From assembly GCA_021229015.1 (NCBI GenBank), contig CM037785.1, forward strand, positions 35,017,062 through 35,081,061: a DNA stretch of 64,000 nt. The letters are read 5' to 3'. Of the stretch, positions 11,711-23,700 are shown in pieces. The DNA is from Solen grandis. Its lineage: Eukaryota > Mollusca > Bivalvia > Adapedonta > Solenidae. Under the pieces are notes generated by a model. It saw only the letters and a list, made by a program, of their open reading frames with translations, had not been told where the DNA came from and did not search any database. Both the position numbers and the translations under genes were made by a program. Positions within the stretch are counted from its first letter, which is position 1. Each line of letters begins with the position of its first letter.

Positions 11711-11947
11711 TCAAATGTATTTGTTTCTTTTTTGTTTAAGAAGGCTTTCTTTATTTGAAATGTGTATTTATTTGGTTTGGTAAATATTTGGTATGGTATG
11801 GAATGGTAAACATTGCTAAAGTAAATAATACTCTACAATGTGTATTATAAGATTTAATTTTACACATTTATCTTGACAAAATACTGGTCTGCCAACAATA
11901 CTATGCAAGTTATATTTAAATTCTCATCTAGAAAAACATTCTCTTGT

Positions 11948-12182
11948 TAGTCCCCTACCGGTATTTACACCGGAGGGGACTGAAGGTTTGCCCTCCATCT
12001 GTCTGGAAATCTGGATTCAGCGATAAATTAAAAGCTGTTTAAGGTAATATTATCAGACTTGGTATATGAATAGATGGCAGTATGAAGATTCTACGCATCA
12101 CTTTTTTTTCTTGGATCAAAACTATTATGCACCTAACCGGTAGGGGACTCATGTGTTGCATGCAACACCGGTTACTTGTTTT
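11948..12182 (+). repeat. Interspersed repeat family C, copy 3
   Basis: The best-preserved ends of the family: TAGTCCCCTACCGGTATTTA at the left, and ACCGGTAGGGGACTCATGTG then ACACCGGTTACTTGTTTTAC at the right. The two ACCGG/GGGGACT motifs are inverted relative to each other. The interior is slightly shortened compared with 615-882. Confidence 0.75.
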
Positions 12183-12243
12183 ACAAAATACTCCAGTACA
12201 TAACTAAGATTACATATTATTGCCGCCTAACAATATTTTTTAC

Positions 12244-12640
12244 CGTCCCCGGTGGCCGATTGGTTAGAGTGTCCGTCTTGGGAGCAGGTGGTCTTGGGTT
12301 TGATCCCCAATCGCGACAATCCGTCAAAATCAGTCTTTAATTAAGAAGTAAAAAGTTAAAGCTATAGGGTTTGATTGGTATGAATTGGAGTCTGTTAGCC
12401 AAATGTTATGGTTGTTGTCTTAAGAGTGGTAAGTTGTGGGTTTGTTGAAGGAAGCAGAAATGTAAGTGTTCTTGGTTGGCACTGGTGGGAGTGGGGGTTG
12501 GGGGAGTGGAAGAAGGTTGTGCAAGACTGGGTATCTTGGTCCACAGTGCGATATGCCACTATTACACAAGGCAGCAAGGTTTCTTGTATAGACGAAGCCC
12601 CTCTAAATGACTGAAATATTGTCAGCTGTATAAACCAAGC
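12244..12640 (+). repeat. tRNA-derived SINE A, copy 3 (long or composite)
   Basis: The head CGTCCCCGGTGGCCGATTGG plus GGGTTTGATCCCC matches the tRNA-like head at 7325. The tail ATGACTGAAATATTGTCAGC TGTATAAACCAAGCAA matches the family tail. The middle is unlike the other two copies, so this is either diverged or carries an insertion. Confidence 0.6.
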
Positions 12641-13733
12641 AAGTATATCTTAAAAATATTCAGCTGCAATTAGAAACTTTTCATTTTGTTGTTTGAACTG
12701 GAGACTTCAGCAAGTTAATCAGGCTATCATTTTAAGTATGGAAGTTGCTGACCTACCCTTTTAAGAAAACAACAGTGACTTCCCTAAAAATTGGATGCAG
12801 TGGCGAAAGGGATTCATCACCGCTTTCATCAATGTTTGAGGTGTAGCAATAATCATAGGAGCAATCACTAGTCCACTAATCATATCCCCATTTTAAATAT
12901 TCATGGACAAATCGGCTAAAAAGTTTAATCTCGAAGTGTGTCAAAGCATTAACTGATTTTTGCTAACTGGATGGTTTAATGGATGACCAGCAAAAGGTCA
13001 ATTATCAGTTTTCCGTTAACATGATAAGAGGATTGAAAGATTTTGAACATGTTCTATGGCACTCTCTTACACATCGGTTTACATTACATTCACCTCTGTA
13101 GTGGGCTCAGAAAGTAGTTCAAAATTTGTGCAGTTTATAAATAGAGACTGTATCGTCATTCATACCGTTTTTGACATTTTGAATCTCATGTGATTCATGC
13201 TTATTATCTCTCAGCACAAGATTCTCTTTGTAATGACGCACATTTGCTATTCAGTCTTTCAATTTCAAGTATTTACATCTGTAGATTGTTCCCATCTGCG
13301 TAATAAGGCAGGAAATAGTACCTCATAGTAAAAATAAAAAATATTATTTTCCACATGCTTCTTGATGTTCAAATATTAATTTATCAATGTTTCTAAACTT
13401 TAGATCCTTAAAATACATCTCAATGGACGTTAAATAATTGTTTTCCGTTTTGACAAGATTCTTGTCAATGCATTGTGGAGATGGTTTAGTGTGGAACGAA
13501 CGACAACTGTGCTATGTATTTCAGATCTAAATGATCTGTACCATGGAATCTCATGTTGATGGCTGGACATTTCACTATCTAGGGCTTGCTGTAGTGACAA
13601 TAAACAAAGGAACAAAAGTACACTATTAATTTACATTTATTTATACACACATTATCACATATTTTCCCAGTAAAAGGAATACATACAGCTTAAGGGAAAA
13701 CAAAAACTCCACTGATATAACTACAGCTATTTT
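12641..13733. other. Intergenic between convergent genes, nothing recognised
   Basis: No ORF with recognisable content and no repeat that I can match elsewhere in the window. On the minus strand an AATAAA at about 13635-13640 is a possible but distant polyadenylation signal for ARMH3. Confidence 0.35.
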
Positions 13734-13959
13734 TTAACCCTTTCCCTCATATAGACTCATTTAGACGCCCTCAATAGGTATCGCATAAAGCCTGATCTGC
13801 AGAAAACCACATTTAACCTTACAAATTTAATTAGAAAATCTCATTTCCAACCACTGAGGGTGAAAGCATAATACCTGACAGCTGCAAGTTATGCAGCATG
13901 ATCTGATTTATGCTGTTCGCACAGGTCTTTTCTGTGTCCTCTATGAGGGAAAGGGTTAA
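13734..13959 (-). mobile_element. TTAA-flanked hairpin MITE, copy 3 (diverged)
   Basis: Ends TTAACCCTTTCCCTCATA and CTATGAGGGAAAGGGTTAA are intact, but the central hairpin is eroded (GACAGCTGCAAGTTATGCAG replaces the perfect stem). It is reversed relative to copy 1, so it is the oldest-looking of the five. Confidence 0.75.
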
Positions 13960-15299
13960 CAAAATCACTACCTCTGCTCACTGCCATAACCCAACAATAT
14001 AAATGTATGTAAAACAGGATGGGACAGCATGTGTAATTCTTATATAACCCCAAATTCACTGTGTGAAGCAGAGGTGTAATAAATAATTACTGAATTTGTT
14101 AAATGGTGAATACAGTAAAATTACATAACTCCTAGAAATAGAATCCTTATATGCTAAGGAACCTTGTTTTGTAGACTTGGTTTAAATCGAAAACGAATAC
14201 AACAATAAATTTCCCTGTACATTTTTCTTTCAAAATATTAAACTACAATCAGTGACCCTTGTTTACATTCCCCATAAACAACTTTAGGAAGAAAAGACAA
14301 GTCCAATTAAGAAATTAAGCATGGTAAGTGTTCAACATCCAGAGATTGGTATTCCTATCCCCGCTATGTACAAAGCTCTCAAGACCTCTGCAATAAAAAA
14401 ATTAATTTTCAATATTCTTTTTATATTTTAAACACTGTTCTTAACATATCCATTAAAAATCATCATTTTGCAAGACTGAACAGACGATCCATGCATTTAT
14501 CTGCCAAAAGGACACTGATTTTCCTATCCCAAAAGATAAACAATAAACATGTATTTTTTCCCCTATTTAAAGAAAGAAGAAAGAACTATCCATGTTTGTG
14601 TATCCTGTTACTGCTTGAGGCAGCTTTGAAGGGTACCTTCTACCTATGAACTTCTTATGCAACATGCGTTTGCAAAGAAATCAACAGAAAACTAACTTTT
14701 TCAACTTTTCATCAAAACAACACACCTCTAGTTTATTTTAAAATGGTACAAAGGAAGACCTCATGTTCATAAGTTTGGTCAAGTCAATACACGTATTGCA
14801 CAAATGTCCAATATTTACAGCATGGATATAAAGTCTTAAGGTGATCCATCCATCATTTATATATAATCTTAGTAATTCATAGACTTCAGTGCTGATGCAA
14901 ATGTCCATTAACTTTGAGGTTATTTTTCTCTAAGTCTATAAAAGCTGAGTTTAATACAAAAGTTCCACAATCATTTGATAGACCATCATCACAATGTAAT
15001 GATGAATGGACTACCTTAAGAAGACAAAAACAATGAACACTAAACAATACCGCAAGGAACAATACTGCAAGGATAAAAAATGTTACCCATAAATATAGAT
15101 TTGGTGATAGATTTTACAGCATTTTACAATAATCTCCTTTCTTATTCATATCTTCAGTAAAGAAAAATGTACTTGAGATACTTGAACACTAATCAATCCA
15201 GAGATGTCTGGAATAAGAAGAATTATCATTGAAGATGATGAATACCCACAGATACCGCTTTGTCAGTTACTGTTTACATGTCAGTCAGTCTTGGTTAAT
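13960..15299. other. Non-coding, nothing recognised
   Basis: AT-rich sequence with no ORF or repeat that I can support. It lies downstream of ARMH3 on the minus strand and could hold part of a long 3' UTR, but nothing in the sequence shows this. Confidence 0.3.
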
Positions 15300-15510
15300 A
15301 TAAAAAAGGGCCATAACTCATTCAAAATCAAGAGAATCATAATGTGCCAATAACATATGCAACTAGGCTTGGTACTTATCAGTCTTGAAAAGTTTCATTA
15401 AAATCCGACCAAAGGTAGCCGAGAAATTGGGTGGACAAATCTAGTCTACAGACGGATGGACAGACCAATGGAAGTGACTCCAATATAGCCCCCCCCTATA
15501 TACTTTGTAT
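15300..15510 (+). repeat. Interspersed repeat family L, single unit
   Basis: AAAAAAGGGCCATAACTCAT, ATGTGCCAATAACATATGCA ACTAGGCTTGGTAC and AAATCCGACCAAAGGTAGCC recur as several units at 62240-62710. Ends with an ACAGACGGATGGACAGACCA tract and GCCCCCCCCTATATAC. Confidence 0.65.
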
Positions 15511-17109
15511 CTGGGAGTATAATTACTCTAGAACAAGGTGATAGCACCAGCCATGTTTAAGATATAGGTATTTTTCCCCATTTCAGTTTGGATTAATTTC
15601 CCAATATATATGTATTTTCATTTTAAATACATCAATAAGATGCAATCTTAATATGAACAAATAAGGAATTTTAAGATCTGATTCAGTAAACAATTTCAGC
15701 TGATTTCATTTTGGTTATAGAAGAAGCACATATAAACGTAACGTGAAAGCAAATGCCCAGTATCTTTATTCACTAACCTGTTTTATGTGTTTAATTTTGA
15801 CACAGCAAAAGGACAAAATAGAACTCAAATAATACTAAACAATAAATATACCCCACTAACAATATATACAACATAAAAACTATGTAATTTTGCAGAGCTT
15901 TCTGAAAATTTACAAAGTTGAGAAGCTATTTGACAATATGGTACAGTGGTGTAGTTTTAATGACTCTCATAATGTAGGAATTCATTCTTGATCAAGGAAC
16001 ATTAAAACGATTTCTGAAACTAGCACAAACCAAATCGGTCTTCAATAACCAGATAACAGGTTGGTTGTCAAGAACTTAACAATGCCACAACAAGATTTTG
16101 GTCATACAACAACGTTCTGCTATTACAGGTAGAAAAAGACATGGAGTTCACAGAACCTCTCAAGTAGAACCAGTCACCTACCATATTTCCTCAGATGAAA
16201 AATATATGTGCTCAATACAACACCAGTGCCGGCGTCAGTGACAGAAATAATAGCAAGAAACAACAAACTAATAGCAAGATATAACAATAAACTGATCAGA
16301 CTGGTTGTTTGGCAAGTTATTCATAATGCTAGGTTAACTTCAACACAATGATTACCTCCTCTTACATGTGATGACTTTCAATTCAAATACCAGTAATGAA
16401 ACTGGCTCAATACAAATACCCCTGAAAAAAAAAGAAAGAAAAAAACGATACAGTGGAATTCTTCCTACTTGTAAGGAGGATCATTGTGTAGACTGACTCA
16501 CTCGGTTCCTCCCCACTTTTGACAATACTGTATCAAACCTCTTTGAATTTTGCACATTTTCTAAAAACAAAGAAGGTTATTGTTTCCTCTATAATCATGC
16601 GACATGGCAGCTATGAACTTCTGTGACATGATCATAAAGAGGGAGTCAGTAGATGTTTTAGCTGGGTTACACTGTAACATGATAGCAAACTGCTATTCAG
16701 ACATTGATAAAACTGGAACAAATATATGCAAAAATGAAAGATCACATTATCTGAAAGTCATTATTTGTAGTTTAAACAAGAATATCCTCTTTACTTATTC
16801 ATTTGATACCATGAACTGAACATTCTAATGGTGGTCTCCCACATGGAACCAGGATATTCATTTTCATCAGATATCTATATTGAGTACACTAGATAAGATA
16901 TTCCTGAACATAGCAGGTGAGTAACTTCAAGGAGCTTCAAATGAGAATTGTCTAAGATGATTATTCCTAGGGTGTCATAAAGACTGAATATTCTTGGGGT
17001 TTCAGGTGAACATTCCAAGTTTTGTCAGGAATAACAAAACCATGTGAATAATCATTGGCAAATGAGATAAATTTTCAAAGGAATACCAGATAAACAAATG
17101 GGGAAGGAG
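15511..17109. other. Non-coding, nothing recognised
   Basis: The only open stretch (16604-16819, plus) encodes a peptide with no recognisable domain and no splice context. It lies downstream of ARMH3 and may include its 3' UTR. Confidence 0.3.
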
Positions 17110-17745
17110 GCGTGCCAGATGAATATTTAAGAGCACATCAAATTAACCCATCAGGATGTCTGATGTATATTCAATAACACATCAGATGAATCTACCAGGG
17201 CATTTCAGATGAATATTCAAAAGCACATCAAATTAACCCACAAGATGTGTCAGATAAATATTCAAGGCGTGTCACATGAATATTCAAGGCATGCCAGATA
17301 AATATTCAAGGCGTGTCACATGAATATTCAAGGCATGCCAGATTAATATTCAAGGCATGTCACATGAATATTCAAGGCATGCCAGATTAATATTCAAGGC
17401 GTGTCACATGAAGATGAATATTCAAGGAGTGTCACATGAATATTCAAGGCATTCCAGGTGAATATTCAAGACATACCAAATTAATATTCAAGGCATGCCA
17501 GATTAATATTCAAGGCGTGTCACATGAATATTCAAGGCATGCCAGAATAATATTCAAGGTGTGTCACACAAATATTCAAGACATGCCAGATTAATAATCG
17601 AGGCATGTCACATGAATATTCAAGGCATTCCAGGTGAATATTCAAGGCATGTCACATGAATATTCAAGGCATGCCAGATTAATATTCAAGATCACATCAA
17701 CCCTCCAGGGCGTGTCTCATGAATGTTCGAGGCGTGTCAAGGGGT
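17110..17745. repeat. 22-bp minisatellite abutting the ARMH3 stop codon
   Basis: Two alternating 22-base units, GGCGTGTCACATGAATATTCAA and GGCATGCCAGATTAATATTCAA (each with variants), repeat about 25 times with some diverged or interrupted copies at the left. The last recognisable unit (GGCGTGTCAAGGGG) contains the reverse complement of the ARMH3 stop codon at 17737-17739, so the array forms the start of the 3' UTR. Confidence 0.85.
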
Positions 17746-20700
17746 GGGAGGGATAGTGGAGACCTCCTGGAGAATCATGTGCTGGTCTATACAGATGTTG
17801 GCCACCGACTTGCGCACATCCAGTACGATGGATCGAACCTGAAAATTAGTTACAGTAATTAACAAAGGATATACATGCATATATTTTATCTGTCAGAGTG
17901 GATCATAAATTATATTTTGACTAGGGTTTAAGAGTCTTTTTTTATTTAACTTATCTACAGTTATTTGATGTATTTTGCTTTTTTAGTTTTACAGTCACTG
18001 TATTTTAGTCATATATCATTAAGCAATATCCAGCTAATTACAGGTGGTGCATGAGTACATGTGAGTAGAACCACTAACATATGGAAAGACAATTGGAAAG
18101 TTTCTACACAATATCATGAAACATCCAAAAAACATGACAGGGATTCAAACACACAGAAGTGAGGGGCTAAGTGAAATAAATCAGTGTCAAATTATTCAAA
18201 ACTAAAAAGATATCTATTACATATCAACCTGTACATTGTGAGTCAGGATGGTTCTAACCTGTACATTGTGAGTCAGAATGGTTCTAACCTGTACATTGTG
18301 AGTCAGAATGGTTTTAAGTTATTACTTTGTGAAAAGACAGTAACAGGGCAACAAACAGTATTTTTTCAAAGACCACCCTCCACTCTTATATGGTCATCAA
18401 CCTTAGGGTGTAGATAATGTTAACTTATCCATAACAGTACATAATATAGTCATAGATAAACATGATTTATTGTTAGGAAATTAGAAAGGAATAAGGGGAA
18501 TAAAGAAAATATTAAAATTTTGTTTTTTTATTTTAAGGAAAATAGATAGCTAGAAAGAATTCCATGGATACTAAATAAAGAAGATAAAGTGTGTCCCAAA
18601 ATGGAAAAGGAACACCTACCAGGTGTGTGAAGAAGCTGGACTCCTTTGGTTTCTCTGTGTATCTCTCATACTGATCTAGGCTGTCCTGTAACTTAAGGGT
18701 CAGCGTGTCATAGCTCCCTCGCACAACCTCCAGCACCTGTAACATCAGTAGTTGTTGTATCTGTATAACTTCTACCTGATTTTCATCAATAAATTCAAGT
18801 GACGCTATTGATAATGTAATAAAAACAATGTTAAAAATATTCGTTAGCACTGAATTTCATAAGTAAATGGTCCAGATGTCCATTTTTGCAGAAAAAATCC
18901 TACTTTTGATAAAACAATTTCTTTTAAATTTAACTCCTGTTGAATAATTTTATCATAGTCAATGATATATCTAGGAATTGACCATTAAATCTTCAAATCA
19001 CGTTTCAATATACAAATCATGTTTAACCCTTTCCCTCATAGAGGACCCCATGAAAAGACCTATGCGAACAACATAAAACCAGATCAGCCTGCGAGTAACT
19101 CGCAGGCTGATCAGGTTTTATGCTGTTCGCTGCTCCTCAGTGGTCTGGAAATGAGGATTTTGTAATTAAATTTGGTAAGGTTTAACTGTGGTTTTCTGCA
19201 GATCAGGCTTTATGTGGTACCTACTGAGTGCATCAAAATGAGTCTATATGAGGGAAATGGTTAACAGCAGATGTCAATTTTCCAAACCAAAACTTACCTG
19301 CTCTTCAGTGAGGGAGGCAAGTTGATTGACAGCCGCCCAACTGTCCACTTTTGGCGAGAAGTGGTTGATAATAGCCCTGAAATATTGAACTTCAATAAAT
19401 ATCCAATCACTAAGATCAGGTAAAACTAGATTTCATTTGTTTAGGAGTTATCACAGAATATGATGGCTATCCCCACTACATCCCCTTGACTCAATATGAA
19501 GCGAGATTTAACTCCTTGTTAGGATTAGGAGGGACACAGTGCCACAGGATGTGAATGAACAATGCCCATATCACTTCACTTTAATGTTACGAGGGGAAAA
19601 ATAAAAGACAACTATGCTAAGTTTTCAGGAAATAAATACTATCAAGAAAATTGGAGCATTTTCAAATTATGGCATATGAAAGGAAACATCATTTATAAAT
19701 AGTTTCCTTTTTCAACCAAAGACACTGAATCATGTCCTTATTTACTGGATGGCGCTTACCTCATTTGCCTAACCCTATCTCACTTACCTCAGATTTACCA
19801 AACAAAACCTCACTTACCTCACATTAACCAGATGGTTTGTCAGACGAGCTGCAGAGTCCTTACATTCTCCATCATTACTGGTATACCGCAGTGCTGTAAT
19901 GCAAACAAAACTTCTCAATTTTCTCATCTTAATTTACAGTGAAATGATACCAGATATAAATCAAGTATCTCTTTTCATGGTGGACATCTGACAGACATCA
20001 TACTGTGTAAAGTATAATATTGTTATTGTCTGTTACTTGGGGTAATTATTTCACTGACAATATCTCAGTCATATGCAAACTTTATCTATCTGACAAATAC
20101 AATGTTGCTTTCTGACAAATACAATGTTGCTTTCTGCAATATCATGACAAAGACAAATGACACCCAGCCACGTTATTGTAACTCTGGGCAATACAGTCCT
20201 AGAACTACAGGACCCCAAAACCCCAAAATAATGTATTTTTGCTTTAGGTGGATTCCCTTTTTTTTCCCTATTCAAAAGTCTCCTTCTTTCAACTGGTATA
20301 TACAATGTATTTCTTTAAGGGAAAGTCCCTGTAATGGTTCTGCTCTGTTTTGGACCACTTAACCTCTACCAAGATAACCAAGGTACCCTTATGAAACATT
20401 AGGAAACCTTGGTTATCTCTGTGAAAGGCCATGAGGTCTGAGATGTAGCAGAACCATTACAGGGACAGTACCTTAATTCATGTTACAGATTACAGACATG
20501 TACAGGTTCTAGATCAGTGTGCATGCTCAGCTGATGTAGTTTACCTAGCCTGCAATTAAGGACAAAACTGGATTCTTGTGAACAGACGGTATAGCATCAC
20601 ATTTCTGAGGTTATCTCATTTGAGTCTTTTTAACTGAACAAATTAATACCAACCAAAGAAATATAAAAATGTATTTAAAAACACAAAACAATGCTGTCAG

Positions 20701-23700
20701 AGAGGTCAGTATACATACCCATAGAATAAAGGTTGTCAAATACTTGGTGCATCCTAATGATTTCATAATAAAGCTCGTCATAGCTGTTAGGATTTGGCAG
20801 AAACGTGTCCCCATATGTTATAAATAGGTTAAATATATTTACAATCTGAAAAGGAAGAAACAAACACATGGTAAATAACTTATTGACTGATAGACAGAGG
20901 ACTGAGGGTCTAATCTATTGTCAAACAATACAAAACTACAGAAACTGCCACTGGTAAAGATTGGCCTGATTTTGCCTTGTAAATATATCTAAAAGTATGC
21001 AAAATCATTTTTATATTTTTATAACCTGGCATACTGAAATGCAGGATTAACTATCAGTTGTTTTTCAATATACTTCGGGCGCCTCATCAATAAAGACATC
21101 TATATTGCCATCTGAAAGTGCTGGATAGGAAAATGATTGGATAAAATGAATATCTGTTCAATCTTAAATTTCTGTTCAATTAATACTTACATACTAAGTT
21201 TGAGCTTGAGTAACACAAGTAATGTATTTACAGAACACCAGGTACAGACAAGGAGAACAAATTGACAAGACAGAAACAAACTGGTATATTACTTGCATCA
21301 AGTATTAATAAAAAGAATATCATACCCATAATCAAAGTGACGTGTATGACTTTACAGCTTTATACTGTGTGGCATGAAGATGAAAAACTTGAAATGTATC
21401 TTTTGAGTTTTCCAAGGACTGGACTCAAGTCCTTAGCACTGAAATCTGGTTCAAAGTTGAAGAAAGACAGAAACATAAACAAGAGGCCCATGATGGCCCT
21501 AAATCGCTCACCTGAGATAAATTGGTTGACCCAAGGAACATCTGTACCAATTTAATTTAAAATCTGGCCAGTAGTTTTGAAGAAGACGATTTTAAAGTTT
21601 TCATATTTTTTTTTCTTTTTGTTGCCATGGCAACCAGAGTTCTACATGGATCAAGTTTATTTTAGCAACTTTTGTGAAGGTTGACCCAAGGATCATCCCT
21701 GCTAAGTTTAATCAAATTCTGTCCAGTGGTTTCAGAGGAGATGTTGTTTAAAGGTTTCTCTATATACATATAAGGCAAATATGCCCCGCCCCTGGCGGCC
21801 ATGTTTTTTTACGGATCGGAATAATTTTAGCCACTTTGGTAGAGGTTGACCCAAGGAACATCTGTACCAAATTATTTTGAAATCTGGCCAGTAGTTTTGA
21901 AGGAGATGATTTTTAAAGTTTTCAAATTATTTTTCTTTTTGTAGCCATGGCAACCAGAGTTCTTCATGGATCAACTTTATTTTAGCAACTTTTGTAGAGC
22001 CTCACCCAAGGAACATTCCTGCCAAGTTTCATTAAATTCTGTCCAGCGGTTTCAGAGGAGATGTCGTTTAAAGCAAATTGTTGACGACGGACGACGCACG
22101 ACGACGGACGCCGGACGAAGGGCGATCACAAAAGCTCACCTTGAGCACTTTGTGCTCAGGTGAACTAAAACAGCTTACCTTGGAGCAGGTGTGGAAGATG
22201 TTATGTTTTTTGACAAGATGTGCTTCATGAGAGAGGATGAACTTTAACAAGTTGATCAGGGCTGAAAAATCAAAATGTGCCATATATGCGTGTTATAAAT
22301 ACAAGTAGATTTTTACAACAGTTCTTTCCCACTTATTGGAAATTAAGTTTAATAAAAGAAGTAGTTGTTTTGGTCTCTGAGAAAAAATATTAATTTCATA
22401 TGGGCCCCATATTTATTTCACAAGCTTTTTTCTTAAATAAGTAAAGAGTTGACATTCAAATTTAAAATCTAAAGTCTAAAGAGTAGATTATTAACATCAT
22501 CAGCAAGAAATAGATTTTCTTGGTGATATTTAGCAAAAATAGTGCAATTTTCACTATATAAATAGACATCTTATGCTATGCTGTTTCGATCTGAATATTC
22601 AAATGGGACAATAATATTGATATTATTATTATCAATTTTCTTTTTACCAAGGTACATAATGATCTCTTTTTCTACTTCTTTTTCTACAGATCTTGTATAA
22701 ACTTTTCTTATTTTCTCTGACTTACTCCATGTCTATATCAATTTTCTTTATGTTACCAACCTGTCCAGAGATGTTTCCATGGATACTGCAGCCGTACCCG
22801 GCATCTCTTCTGGTAACACAGTACCCGGTGACATATACCCAGGCACCGTCTGTAAATAAACAGTTATTACTTTTCATGATCACATTCCCATGAACAAAGG
22901 CAGAGAAATATTGTTGTTGTATAGTTGTATTGGGGTTTACCGTCGCTGCGATAGTATTTCAATCATATAGCGACGTCCAGCTAATTATAGGTGGAGGAAG
23001 ACCCTGAATGCAAGGAGGCATCCGGATAGAACCACTGACCTGCAGCAAGCCAGTTTGAAGGCTTCCTCACATGAAAAATTTGAGGTCCCTACCGGGATTT
23101 GAACCCACAGCAGTGAGGGGCTGAGAGATTTGTAGTCTACGACTGTAATCGCTCGGCCAAGGCGGCCCCCTAGAGAAATATTCATCCATAATCAATCATA
23201 TCACACAACATAGGAGATAAATTGCTATCATTTTCCTATTTGAAAGTAACATTGTGTTGGTGAAGCTGTGTAAAGGACTAGTCAAAGCAAGGAACCACTG
23301 ACAGAGATTAGTATAAGATGGAAGAACATATTTCTCAATCAATGTAAAAATATGTTTCAGCCAGAAAGGCATTATTCTTGGATAGGTCTCCAAAAACTTG
23401 TTTGAAGCAGAATATGATGATGAAAACAACAATCAGGAAATAGAAAGAGAAAAAGGACATGATTTAAGATCTGAAAAACAACTTACGTGTACAGTTCTAG
23501 GGGCATTGATTTCATCATATGACTCATTATAAATTCTACCATCAGATCTGGAATGGTAAACATACACAATTTACTGTTACCTGTATATCCTATCCAAGTA
23601 TCATATAAATTATTGAATACTGATTAACTGATTTCAAATTTAGTTCATTACTTATTTTAAGTCAAACTCAGATGAAAAAACAGATACTGATATATTTAAA

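Noticed and set aside
18533..18850. Single 105-codon gene on the minus strand
   Set aside because: Only 18736-18620 is an exon (ARMH3); the rest of the ORF is flanking intron read through.
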